DNA from: CAISCU01 sp051861545
GTDB lineage: Bacteria; Bacteroidota; Bacteroidia; UKL13-3
Assembly: GCA_051861545.1 (NCBI GenBank)
Contig: JBIMKP010000005.1
Span: forward strand, 1 to 64,000
Reading direction: 5' to 3'
Length of the DNA stretch: 64,000 bases
In this document: positions 16,831 to 25,412 of the stretch, in pieces
Layout of the letters: every line of letters starts with the position of its first letter
How positions within the stretch are numbered: the stretch's first letter is position 1
Program-made: the position numbers and the translations under genes
The notes under the pieces: generated by a model
What the model was told of the DNA's origin: nothing
The model's database searches: none
The model's input: only the letters and a program-made list of their open reading frames with translations

Positions 16831-18776
16831 AAGCAGTAATAATTGGTGGTGGAATTGCTGGACTAGCTGCCGGTATTTTATTAAAGAGATACCTGGTTGA
16901 TGTGGTAATTTGTGAAAGAAACCTAGAAATTTCTCCAAAAGGAAATGCTTTTTTAATGCATTCTGATGGACTAAACATTTTAGAAGAATTACTTGGCTAT
17001 AAAGAGGAAAATGGTTTACCTGGCAGATTGGTAGATGCATTTCACCTGAAGAGACCAAGTGATAAGGATTTAATGTTTATCAAACTTAGACCTTGGCAAT
17101 GCATTAAACGTGCTGATTTGATTCAGTTTTTATTAGATATTCTACCCGAAGATATGATTCGTTTTGGCAGAACCTTTTCTCATTTTATTTATGAAGATGA
17201 TAAGGCAATTGCTGCTGTTTTTGATAATGGTGATATTGAATATGCTGATATTTTTATAGCTGCTGATGGAGGTAATTCAAAGATTCGTGAATTACTTTTT
17301 GGTGAAACAAAGTTTACTGATATAGAGGTAAAAGAAATAGTTGGTGTTTGTAAATGCAGAGATATGGTAATTGCTAAAAAGGGTATTTTTACCAAGTATC
17401 TCGATGATAAAAGTAGCTTGTCTTTTGGTTATATTCCAACAAGTTCTGATGAGATAGTTTGGTTTACTCAGTTCAATTCGATTCTTAATCCAATTGATTC
17501 TTCAGCAAAACCAGAAGTCCTTAAATCTTTTGCACTGAATCTACTACAAGATTTTCCTGATGATGTTAAAGCCATATTAAACAGAAATGATTTTTCGAGC
17601 AGTTATGTTTGGAATACAAGAGATTTTGATGTGCTCGATAAATTCCATCATCAAAATATTGTTCTAATTGGTGATGCCGCCCATCTTGCATTGCCTTTTA
17701 CGAGTGCAGGCACCACAAATGCGTTTGTTGACGCAAAATTATTGGTGCAATTATTAGTTTCTGAAAAAACCTATAGCCATGCTTTTGAAAGATTCTATGA
17801 ACAAAGAGCTCCAATTGTTAAAGAGCATTTATTACTAGGTCGGAAACTAAAAGCAGAGTTTTTAAACTTTCATTTACAAAATGATGATAAGATAAAAGTT
17901 CCTTTAATTTCGAATAAGGAAGAATACTCAAATCTTAAAGTGAAATCAAAAAAGGTTCATATTCTTTATTTCACTGATCCTGTTTGTTCAACTTGTTGGA
18001 TTATTCAACCACAATTAAGAAAGTTGAAACTCGAATATGGCGAACACGTTGAAATAGAATATTGTATGAGTGGTTTATTACCATCTTGGGATTCTTACGA
18101 TAGAGGTGGAATTAAACAGCCTGAAGATGCTCAGAAATACTGGGAAAATGCTGCCATTAAATACAATACTCCAATTAATGGAGATGTATGGATAAACGAC
18201 CCCTTACATTCCTCTTATCCGCCTTCATTAGCTTTTAAAGCAGCACAAATTCAAGACATTGATAAGGCAATTATTTTCTTAAGAAGATTAAATGAAATGC
18301 TCTTTTTTGAAAATAGAAACATTGTACGAAAGGAACATATTAAAGAGGCTGCATTTGAAGTAGGTTTAGATGTAATTCGTTTGTTTAGAGATATTGAAAG
18401 TCGAGCAGAACAAATGTTTGACGAGGATTTGTCTTTGGTAAAATCATTCGGTATTCAAGTGCTTCCAACTTTTATTCTTACTGATAGATACGATAACCAT
18501 ATTACTTTAAGTGGTTTTCAAGATTATCAAAATTTTGAAAGTGCATTAGATTCTCTTATTCCTGATGCACAAAAAAAATCAATAGATACTCAACCTTACG
18601 CTTTATTTAGTTCTTTTAATACGCTAACTACACGCGAATTTGCTTTCCTAACCAATCTTCCCGAATTTGAAGCCATCAATATCCTTCAAGAATTAAATAG
18701 GGAAGAAATGATTGAAAAAATAAAAAGTAGAAACGGCGAAATGTGGCGTTTGAAAAAGGCAGTAGAGGTTTATTAA
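16827..18776 (+). CDS. FAD-dependent monooxygenase fused to a DsbA/FrnE-like thioredoxin domain
   Basis: 649 residues with three parts. Residues 1-~350 are a UbiH/PHBH-type flavin monooxygenase: GGGIAGLAAG Rossmann motif at the very start, IAADGGNSKIR (DG motif) and LIGDAAHLALPF (GD motif, ~282). Residues ~370-585 are a DsbA/YjbH-like domain: LYFTDPVCSTCW with C387-x-x-C390, a helical insert with SYPPSLAFKAAQ, and the cis-Pro loop QVLPTFIL. Residues ~590-649 look like a winged-helix tail (REFAFLTNLPEFEAINILQEL). The monooxygenase should hydroxylate a small substrate; the CxxC domain may do thiol-disulfide exchange or bind a thiol cofactor. This fusion is unusual, and its coupling to a C-S-lyase-type enzyme hints at sulfur chemistry. 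No signal peptide, so cytoplasmic. Confidence 0.85.
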   Translation: MKAVIIGGGIAGLAAGILLKRYLVDVVICERNLEISPKGNAFLMHSDGLNILEELLGYKEENGLPGRLVDAFHLKRPSDKDLMFIKLRPWQCIKRADLIQFLLDILPEDMIRFGRTFSHFIYEDDKAIAAVFDNGDIEYADIFIAADGGNSKIRELLFGETKFTDIEVKEIVGVCKCRDMVIAKKGIFTKYLDDKSSLSFGYIPTSSDEIVWFTQFNSILNPIDSSAKPEVLKSFALNLLQDFPDDVKAILNRNDFSSSYVWNTRDFDVLDKFHHQNIVLIGDAAHLALPFTSAGTTNAFVDAKLLVQLLVSEKTYSHAFERFYEQRAPIVKEHLLLGRKLKAEFLNFHLQNDDKIKVPLISNKEEYSNLKVKSKKVHILYFTDPVCSTCWIIQPQLRKLKLEYGEHVEIEYCMSGLLPSWDSYDRGGIKQPEDAQKYWENAAIKYNTPINGDVWINDPLHSSYPPSLAFKAAQIQDIDKAIIFLRRLNEMLFFENRNIVRKEHIKEAAFEVGLDVIRLFRDIESRAEQMFDEDLSLVKSFGIQVLPTFILTDRYDNHITLSGFQDYQNFESALDSLIPDAQKKSIDTQPYALFSSFNTLTTREFAFLTNLPEFEAINILQELNREEMIEKIKSRNGEMWRLKKAVEVY

Positions 18777-18799
18777 AATTAATAAATTTTGAAAGGAAA

Positions 18800-20134
18800 T
18801 TATCCCTCTTTAAGTTCTAATATGGGGTCTAAAATTCTTTTTGTATAATCAACAAGAAAAAGAGGGATGTTAACTAAATCGTCCTCTATTTTTAAATTTC
18901 TTAAAGAGTATCTGATTTTTATTGGTGTGTCATTGTTTAATGCAAAGGAGCTTAAACTTTTATTTTTAATATTCTTGTCTGATTTCACTTCAATTGGTAG
19001 AATTTTATTTTTATACTGTATAACAAAGTCAACTTCTGCTCTACCATCAGAGCTCCAATATCTTGGATTTGTTTCAAGCAGTGGAATAAGGCCTTGCAAA
19101 ATAAAGTTTTCACTTAAAGCACCCTTAAATTCTGTAAATAAGTTATTTCCATCTAAAAAAACACTTGGTTCTAATTTTGCTAATTGTCGAAGTACACCAA
19201 CATCAAATGCATAAAGCTTAAATGCACTAAGCTCGTCATAAGCGCTCATTGGAACTCCTACTTTAGAAATTTTTGGAGTTTTGTATACCAATCCCGCCTG
19301 TATTAACCAGGTTAAAGCATCTTCGTATTCTCTAGCCCTGGCTCCCTCTTTAACCGTTTGATAAAGAAATTTTTTGTTTTCACGAGCTAATTGAGTAGGT
19401 AATGAATTCCATATATATGAAATTTTTTGTATATCCTTTGATACAACATGTTTAGAAAAGTCTAATTCGTAAGCCCTCAGAATATCATTTAGAACCGACT
19501 TAACTAAATCAGTTGAATTAGTTTCTATCATTGTATTTGATGCTTCTGGAAGTCCACCACAAATGAAGTATTTTCTCAGAACATCAGTTAGTTGATTAAA
19601 GAAAATTTCAGGAATACTACTATTGAATTCAAATGTTTGAAGGTATTGGTGCAAGTTGGGGTTTGAGCAATATAAAAATTCACTAAAGCTTAATGGATAT
19701 AGAGTATAAAATTTAACTTTTCCAACCGGAAATGAACTATGGTTTCCAATTGTTATACCAAGTAATGAACCAGCTGCTGCGATTTTATAATTTGGGGCAT
19801 TTTCTGCAAAATATTTTAAACTATTCAGCGCTTCTTTGCATTCTTGAATTTCATCAAATATTATTAGGGTTTCTTCTGTTATTTGATGGCCTATTACTAA
19901 ACTTAAATTTGATAAAATCCTATCAACACTTTTTGTTTCAATAAAAAATTGTTTTAACTCCGGGTTTTCATCGAAATTAAAATATGCGTAATTTTTGAAC
20001 TCTTTTTCACCAAGTTCTTTTAATAATGTAGTTTTTCCTACTTGTCTAGCCCCTTGAAGAATGATTGGTTTTTGGTTTTTCGATTTCGCCCAATTTTTCA
20101 ATTCATTAAAAAGCGCTCTTTTGAAGTATGCCAT
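18800..20134 (-). CDS. DUF4143-type AAA ATPase
   Basis: 444 residues. Walker A is GARQVGKTTLL near residue 30 and Walker B is LIIFDEIQEC near 95, followed by AAAGSLLGI (sensor region). The C-terminal DUF4143 part ends in YWSSDGRAEVDFVIQYKNKILPIEVKS, which carries a nuclease-like D...E-x-K pattern typical of these proteins. The family is widespread, often laterally transferred, and its role is not established. The promoter region carries a tandem operator-like repeat (20136-20193). It converges with the monooxygenase fusion gene, 23 nt apart. Confidence 0.9.
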   Translation of the reverse strand: MAYFKRALFNELKNWAKSKNQKPIILQGARQVGKTTLLKELGEKEFKNYAYFNFDENPELKQFFIETKSVDRILSNLSLVIGHQITEETLIIFDEIQECKEALNSLKYFAENAPNYKIAAAGSLLGITIGNHSSFPVGKVKFYTLYPLSFSEFLYCSNPNLHQYLQTFEFNSSIPEIFFNQLTDVLRKYFICGGLPEASNTMIETNSTDLVKSVLNDILRAYELDFSKHVVSKDIQKISYIWNSLPTQLARENKKFLYQTVKEGARAREYEDALTWLIQAGLVYKTPKISKVGVPMSAYDELSAFKLYAFDVGVLRQLAKLEPSVFLDGNNLFTEFKGALSENFILQGLIPLLETNPRYWSSDGRAEVDFVIQYKNKILPIEVKSDKNIKNKSLSSFALNNDTPIKIRYSLRNLKIEDDLVNIPLFLVDYTKRILDPILELKEG

Positions 20135-20135
20135 T

Positions 20136-20193
20136 TCACATAATAAGTTACAAAAGTGTGAAAAAAATCACATAATTGTAACATAAAGTGTGA
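20136..20193. promoter_or_regulatory. Two tandem dyads upstream of the DUF4143 ATPase
   Basis: TCACATAA-N10-AAGTGTGA occurs twice, at 20136-20161 and 20168-20193, a period of 32 bp (three helical turns). The inner halves also make an inverted repeat, AAGTGTGA-N6-TCACATAA (20154-20175). The first copy begins 2 bp before the start codon, so bound protein would cover the promoter. The same half-sites build the hairpin at 2708-2753. Confidence 0.6.
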
Positions 20194-20265
20194 TTTTTTG
20201 AAATTTCAGGGTTAAATACTTTCGACAACCTGCCCCAATAAATTAATTTCTCAGGAATTTCTTTC

Positions 20266-22383
20266 TCAATTTTTAATAGATATTTCATGCTTCAATCGAA
20301 TATCTTCACTGCTGTTTCCAATCATAATGGTATAATTTCCTTTGTTTAATTTCCATTTTGAGGTTTTTAAATCCCATTTTTTCAATTCGTTTTTTGAAAT
20401 GGAAAACTCAAATTTCTCCAAACCATTTTTATAAATTTTCTTTTTCTGAAATGCTTTTAATTCTTTTATTGGCATTCTTTCTCCATTGGGGTAACTAATG
20501 TAAACCTGAGCTACTTCTGAAGCATCAATGCTTGATGTGTTTTTAATTTCAATACTGAATTGAATGCTATCATTTATAAATTGGGGTTTTGATAACCATT
20601 GGTATTCAAATTTTCCATAACTCAATCCATAAGCAAATGGATATTTATTCTTTTTTGTTTGATACCTATATGTTCTGTTTGCCATTGAATAATTATCAAA
20701 AGCAGGTAAACTGTTGATGTCTTGAACATAACTGATAGGTAATTTTCCTGATGGTGAATACTTTCCAAAAACAATATCTGCCAGTGCATTACCGCCTTGT
20801 TCACCAGGATACCAAGACAGAATGATAGCATCTGCATAGGGTTCAACTTCACTTAAATCATAAGCACTTCCTCCTGTAATTACCAGTATTATTTTTTTGT
20901 TTGGGTGATTCTTTTTCAATTCTCTTACCAATATTTCATGAGAGCGTGGAAGCTTCATTTCTTTTCCATCTCCACCATTTCTCGATAAAAAAGCATCGCC
21001 ATCTTCGCCTTCATAAACCGGACTATTTCCAATCACCACAATACTCATTTCAGCATTTCCTGCAGCCCAGATTCCACCAAAATGTAGGGTGTCTTTGTCA
21101 TCACATCCTTGGTCATATTCAATCCTGATATTTCCGGGTAATGCTGCTGTTATTCCTTCTGTAAATGTAACGGTATGACTACTTACACCATGATAATTAC
21201 CCAATAATACTTCATCGTTTGAAGCTCTTGGTCCCAATACCATCAGCGATTTTAGTTGCTTGATATCAAGTGGAAGAACATTTTCATTTTTCAAAAGAAC
21301 CATTGATTCTCTAGCTATTTCTCTTGCCAAATTTTGATGATAATTATTGGCCAAACTATCTTCTCCATAAGTAGTATATCTGTTCAATCCTTTGGTATCT
21401 AATAAACCTAATTTGGCTTGTGTAATTAAGATTCCTTTTAAAGCTCGATTGATATCTTCTTCTGTTACTAGCTTACGATTATAAGCATTCATTAATTCAT
21501 TTTGTAAATGCGTACTGCAATCTAAATTCACTCCTGCTTTGATGGCTGCTGCTGCTATAACAGCTCCATCGGTTTCAATTTTATGTCCAGAACGAATGTC
21601 CTCCAAAGCCCAACAATCTGTTACTACATGTCCTTTGAAACCATATTCCTTTCTTAAAATGTTTTGAAGAAGTGTATTGCCAGTACAACAAGGATCTCCG
21701 TTTACTCTATTATAAGCGCACATCACAGCTTCTACATTGTTTTCAACCAGCTTTTGGAAGGCATACAAATAGGTTTCTCTCAAATCTTTTTCATCTACTT
21801 TGGCATTAAATGAATGTCGTAGAGCTTCTGGTCCACTATGAACGGCAAAATGTTTGGCACAGGCTGATGTCTTTAATTCGTTGGTAAAATTACCCTGTAA
21901 TCCTCTTACAAATGCAATCCCTATTTGTGATGTCAGATAGGGATCTTCACCATAAGTTTCTTGTCCACGGCCCCATCTTGGGTCTCTGTAAATATTGATA
22001 TTGGGCGACCAAAAACTCAGGCCCATGTATTGCTCACCCGGATTTTTGTCTTTGTTTAAATTGTATTTGGCTCTTGCTTCTGTTGAAATGGCATCGGCAA
22101 CTTGTTGTACTAAAGCTGGATTAAAACTAGCAGCCATCCCAATTGCTTGTGGGAAAACTGTTGCTTTACCTGCTCTTGCTACTCCGTGTAAGGCCTCGTT
22201 CCACCAATTGTACACAGGTATCTGCTGACTTTTTACGCCATTGTTTTTATAACCTAATAAAGATATCTTTTCTTCAAGGCTGAGTTTCGACAACAATTCA
22301 TCTGCTTTTTGCTCTGCTGTTTGAGCATTTACATGTAGGCTGAAAATTAAAAGCACAAGAATTAAACTGTAGAAACATTTCAT
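20266..22383 (-). CDS. Glycoside hydrolase family 3 (beta-xylosidase/beta-glucosidase type)
   Basis: 705 residues with a signal peptide (MKCFYSLILVLLIFSLHVNA). The N-terminal barrel has YNWWNEALHGVARAG, the K-H motif SACAKHFAVHSGPEALRH, and the nucleophile region HVVTDCWALEDI with Asp256. The middle alpha/beta sandwich has VVIGNSPVYEGEDGDA, and the C-terminus is an FN3-like domain. WWNEALHG and the overall order are closest to xylosidase-type GH3 enzymes. It should release terminal sugars from beta-linked oligosaccharides in the periplasm. No SusC/SusD pair is adjacent, so it is not in an obvious polysaccharide locus. Confidence 0.9.
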   Translation of the reverse strand: MKCFYSLILVLLIFSLHVNAQTAEQKADELLSKLSLEEKISLLGYKNNGVKSQQIPVYNWWNEALHGVARAGKATVFPQAIGMAASFNPALVQQVADAISTEARAKYNLNKDKNPGEQYMGLSFWSPNINIYRDPRWGRGQETYGEDPYLTSQIGIAFVRGLQGNFTNELKTSACAKHFAVHSGPEALRHSFNAKVDEKDLRETYLYAFQKLVENNVEAVMCAYNRVNGDPCCTGNTLLQNILRKEYGFKGHVVTDCWALEDIRSGHKIETDGAVIAAAAIKAGVNLDCSTHLQNELMNAYNRKLVTEEDINRALKGILITQAKLGLLDTKGLNRYTTYGEDSLANNYHQNLAREIARESMVLLKNENVLPLDIKQLKSLMVLGPRASNDEVLLGNYHGVSSHTVTFTEGITAALPGNIRIEYDQGCDDKDTLHFGGIWAAGNAEMSIVVIGNSPVYEGEDGDAFLSRNGGDGKEMKLPRSHEILVRELKKNHPNKKIILVITGGSAYDLSEVEPYADAIILSWYPGEQGGNALADIVFGKYSPSGKLPISYVQDINSLPAFDNYSMANRTYRYQTKKNKYPFAYGLSYGKFEYQWLSKPQFINDSIQFSIEIKNTSSIDASEVAQVYISYPNGERMPIKELKAFQKKKIYKNGLEKFEFSISKNELKKWDLKTSKWKLNKGNYTIMIGNSSEDIRLKHEISIKN

Positions 22384-22401
22384 TTTTTTGAATTAGATTG
22401 T

Positions 22402-22409
22402 CAAATATA
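22402..22409 (-). promoter_or_regulatory. -7 box TATATTTG of the GH3 gene
   Basis: The minus strand reads TATATTTG, 18 nt before the GH3 start codon at 22383. No TTG is present 19 nt further upstream, so the -33 element is weak or absent. Confidence 0.35.
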
Positions 22410-22490
22410 AGTTCCGAACCCTTTATTCATAAATATTGACATTAATTGATGAACGGAAATCATATCAGCATAACAAAAAAAGAGTTTTAA

Positions 22491-24446
22491 ATGAGTTCAA
22501 AAAACACATTGAAATATATCATCATTCTGGTTTCTGTTTTTGTGAATCTGGCTTGTGGAAGTAAACTACAGGCTCAGAAGCAGGAAGCAGCAAAATTCAG
22601 CACTCATCTAAATAGCTATGATGATTTTTTATCGTTTCAAGGTGAACCTTTAAGCAGGAAACTTAACCAGGTTTTATCGGTAAAAGTAGTTTGGGATATC
22701 AGAACAGGACATCTATTTTTTCTCAATAGTCATCATTATAATTATCATTTTGAATTCTGTGAAGAACAATTGAATTTTTATGAAGGACTAGAAGAATTCA
22801 ATAACAAAAACTATGATGAAGTAATTGGTCAGCAGTACTTTCTTGCAAACCTGAATTATTATGTTTCACAAAAAAAATATGCTCTTGAATTTACATCAGG
22901 TACTGCTTATTCATTAAAGAATTTGGAAGGATTTTATGAAAAGGTTAAAAAAGATTCTTACCTCAAAGATTCCTTGAATTTATTGGTTAGTACAAGCTAT
23001 TTAATCGACTTATTCAAAACAGAAAAAACAAAATTGCCTTTACTTTATGTTGATGAAATTTACCAAACACAGCAATTTCAATTACTGGAAAATGGAGTAG
23101 CTTATGGTTACCTAAGAGATTTTAATAATCTAGATAAAACTTATACCAAAGTAAAAACTGATGATATCATATTGTTAAAAGGAACACCGATTCGAATTCC
23201 TGAATGTGCAGGTATCATAACCGACGCATTTCAAACACCCTTATCTCATATTCAGATTTTATGCAGAACCAGAAAAATCCCATCGGCTGCTATCAGAAAT
23301 TTATGGACAAATCAGGAACTACTGAAATACCTGAATCAACCAGTAAAATTAGTTCTTACAACAGATGGATATATTATTGAAAAAATAAGCGAAGAAGAGC
23401 TAAAAAAGAATTCCTTCAAACCAAGCTATCAGGAAGAAATTAATCTCAATGCAAACTATAATCAGAAAGAACTATTAACAGGAAAAACCTTGAGATTCAG
23501 ACATAGAAATGCATTTGGAAACAAGGCCGCTGCGGTAGGAGAATTGCACCAAATCAAAGCGCTGGTAAAACAAACTTGGAAGGCGCCTGAAGGTGTTTTT
23601 GCAATACCGTTTTATTATTACAAAGAGCACATGAATAACGATACTATTCAAAATGCTTTGAAATTGGTACTGAATCCTCAAATTAAACCAAAAGAACTAA
23701 GTGCTGCATTAAAAAATCTTAGAGAAATCATTAAATCAACTCCTATACAATCAGATTTATTGAAGAAAGTGGAAGAGCAAATCAGACTCAATGCATGCGG
23801 AAATTCTTATCGTTTTAGGAGCAGTAGTAATGCAGAAGATTTAGATGGCTTTAGTGGTGCAGGATTATATACTTCAAAAACTGGAATTCTTGGAGATGCG
23901 GATAAATCAGTTGAAAAGGCCATTAAAGATGTTTGGGCAAGTGTTTGGAAAGAAGCTGCTTTTGAAGAAAGACGAATTCGAAACATCAACCAGAATTCTG
24001 TTGCAATGGCTATTTTATGTCACAGGAATTTCCCTGATGAAATATCAAATGGAGTAGCCATCACCAAGAACTTATACCGTCCAAGTTTCCCTGGTTTTAC
24101 TGTGAATGTTCAGTTTGGTGAAACAAGTGTGGTATTACCTGATGAGAAAACTTTATGTGAACAATTTACTATGAGTAGCAGCAGAATCATGAATAATCAC
24201 AAAGCTAAAATCAATGTAGATTATATTAGCTTTAGCAATTTAAACAAACAAAAACGTGTTTTAAATCAGCAAGAAATCGAAGCTTTATTCAGCGCTTTGG
24301 AATCAATTAAAGACCATTTTTATTACAGAACTAATATGGGTGAATACGAAAAATCACTATATGATTATTATGGTCTCGATATTGAATTTAAGTTCGATAA
24401 AAACGGCTTACTTTATATCAAACAAGTGAGGTTGTATCCGAATTGA
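22491..24446 (+). CDS. PEP/pyruvate-binding-domain lipoprotein (PPDK/PEP-synthase-like)
   Basis: 651 residues. The start has a hydrophobic signal with a lipobox-like end (IIILVSVFVNLACGSKLQA; cysteine ~24). A PEP-utilising mobile (swivelling) domain is seen at ~240-270: CAGIITDAFQTPLSHIQILC with the likely phospho-histidine in LSHIQ. A PPDK N-terminal ATP-grasp domain follows: GNKAAAVGEL (~345), YRFRSSSNAEDLDGFSGAG (~440), and the end DIEFKFDKNGLLYIKQVR. The order (His domain before ATP-grasp) is reversed relative to PEP synthase, and the C-terminal PEP barrel is absent. An exported protein with an ATP-grasp fold is odd, because the periplasm lacks ATP. The signal may be a misread membrane anchor, but the lipobox looks real. 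Substrate unknown. Confidence 0.75.
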   Translation: MSSKNTLKYIIILVSVFVNLACGSKLQAQKQEAAKFSTHLNSYDDFLSFQGEPLSRKLNQVLSVKVVWDIRTGHLFFLNSHHYNYHFEFCEEQLNFYEGLEEFNNKNYDEVIGQQYFLANLNYYVSQKKYALEFTSGTAYSLKNLEGFYEKVKKDSYLKDSLNLLVSTSYLIDLFKTEKTKLPLLYVDEIYQTQQFQLLENGVAYGYLRDFNNLDKTYTKVKTDDIILLKGTPIRIPECAGIITDAFQTPLSHIQILCRTRKIPSAAIRNLWTNQELLKYLNQPVKLVLTTDGYIIEKISEEELKKNSFKPSYQEEINLNANYNQKELLTGKTLRFRHRNAFGNKAAAVGELHQIKALVKQTWKAPEGVFAIPFYYYKEHMNNDTIQNALKLVLNPQIKPKELSAALKNLREIIKSTPIQSDLLKKVEEQIRLNACGNSYRFRSSSNAEDLDGFSGAGLYTSKTGILGDADKSVEKAIKDVWASVWKEAAFEERRIRNINQNSVAMAILCHRNFPDEISNGVAITKNLYRPSFPGFTVNVQFGETSVVLPDEKTLCEQFTMSSSRIMNNHKAKINVDYISFSNLNKQKRVLNQQEIEALFSALESIKDHFYYRTNMGEYEKSLYDYYGLDIEFKFDKNGLLYIKQVRLYPN

Positions 24447-24525
24447 TTGTTTATTTTAATGGTATTTTAAAGTGCTTTAGCCTGATTTTGTATACCTTAG
24501 CTAAGAACTTATCGTTTTAGCCACC

Positions 24526-25407
24526 ATGAAAACATTCAGATATCCAATGCTATTTTTATTATTTGTATTAGGAATACAAGTAAAAGCTCAAGATTCAAAA
24601 TCAATGATAACTATGATTGAATCTAACTACAAACAAATTCCAGGAACCAATTTTTTGGTAAGCCAATGTGAATGTACCAACGAAAATTATGAGTGGTTTT
24701 TGAAGGCAAATCCTGTTCACAGAGAGAAATACAAATGTGATTCTACAGGTTGGACATTTTCAAACTACTTTCCAAACATGGTAAGTTTTAATGAACCCAT
24801 GGCATTAATGTACACAGTTCATGCAAAGTATAAAACTTATCCGGTTGTAAATATTACACAAGATGCTGCTATAGCTTACTGCAATTGGCTAACCCAAGTT
24901 TATAATCAAACACCAAATAGAAAATATAAAAAAGTAGAATTCAGACTACCAAGTAAAAAAGAATGGGAAACAGCAGCAATTGGTAATTCATCTGGTACCA
25001 ACATTAAAAAACTATTTCCTTGGGATGGACTTACTTTAAAGGATTTCAAAAACCATTGTTACTTAGCAAATTTTGCAACAATGGGAGATTATAATATCAA
25101 AAGAGATAGCACTGGAAAATATGTAGTGAATACAGGAAGCGATTATATAGGTTCAGATTTTGGTGCTGATGGTTATGTATACTCCAATCCATGCGCTGGT
25201 GCTTTTCCTCCAAACGATTTTGGTTTGTTTAACATGTCGGGAAATGTTGCTGAATACACAAATGAAACTGGTTTAACAAAAGGTGGAAGTTATATGAGTC
25301 CGGGTTATTATTTAATGGTAAAATCCAATGAAAAAGAATTCCCTAACATGGAAAAAGGTGGTGCCTTTATAGGCTTTAGGCCATTTATGTTTGTGATTGA
25401 GAATTGA
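24526..25407 (+). CDS. SUMF1/formylglycine-generating-enzyme-like exported protein
   Basis: 293 residues: signal peptide (MKTFRYPMLFLLFVLGIQVKA), then the FGE-sulfatase fold: YPVVNITQDAAIAYCNWL, FRLPSKKEWETAA, FGLFNMSGNVAEYTNE, TKGGSYMSPGY and a C-terminal GFRPFMFVI (the usual GFR end). Family members include sulfatase-activating enzymes, EgtB-type oxidases and gliding proteins GldJ/GldK. The cysteine pair of true sulfatase activators is not evident, so it is more likely a structural or non-heme-iron relative. It follows the PEP/pyruvate-domain gene by 79 nt on the same strand and may share its transcript. Confidence 0.8.
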   Translation: MKTFRYPMLFLLFVLGIQVKAQDSKSMITMIESNYKQIPGTNFLVSQCECTNENYEWFLKANPVHREKYKCDSTGWTFSNYFPNMVSFNEPMALMYTVHAKYKTYPVVNITQDAAIAYCNWLTQVYNQTPNRKYKKVEFRLPSKKEWETAAIGNSSGTNIKKLFPWDGLTLKDFKNHCYLANFATMGDYNIKRDSTGKYVVNTGSDYIGSDFGADGYVYSNPCAGAFPPNDFGLFNMSGNVAEYTNETGLTKGGSYMSPGYYLMVKSNEKEFPNMEKGGAFIGFRPFMFVIEN

Positions 25408-25412
25408 TTTTT

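Noticed and set aside
15661..18776. Part of a known pigment (flexirubin) or methanobactin cluster
   Set aside because: No ketosynthases, acyl carrier protein, precursor peptide or MbnB/C-like genes are near; only the PLP and flavin enzymes are present.
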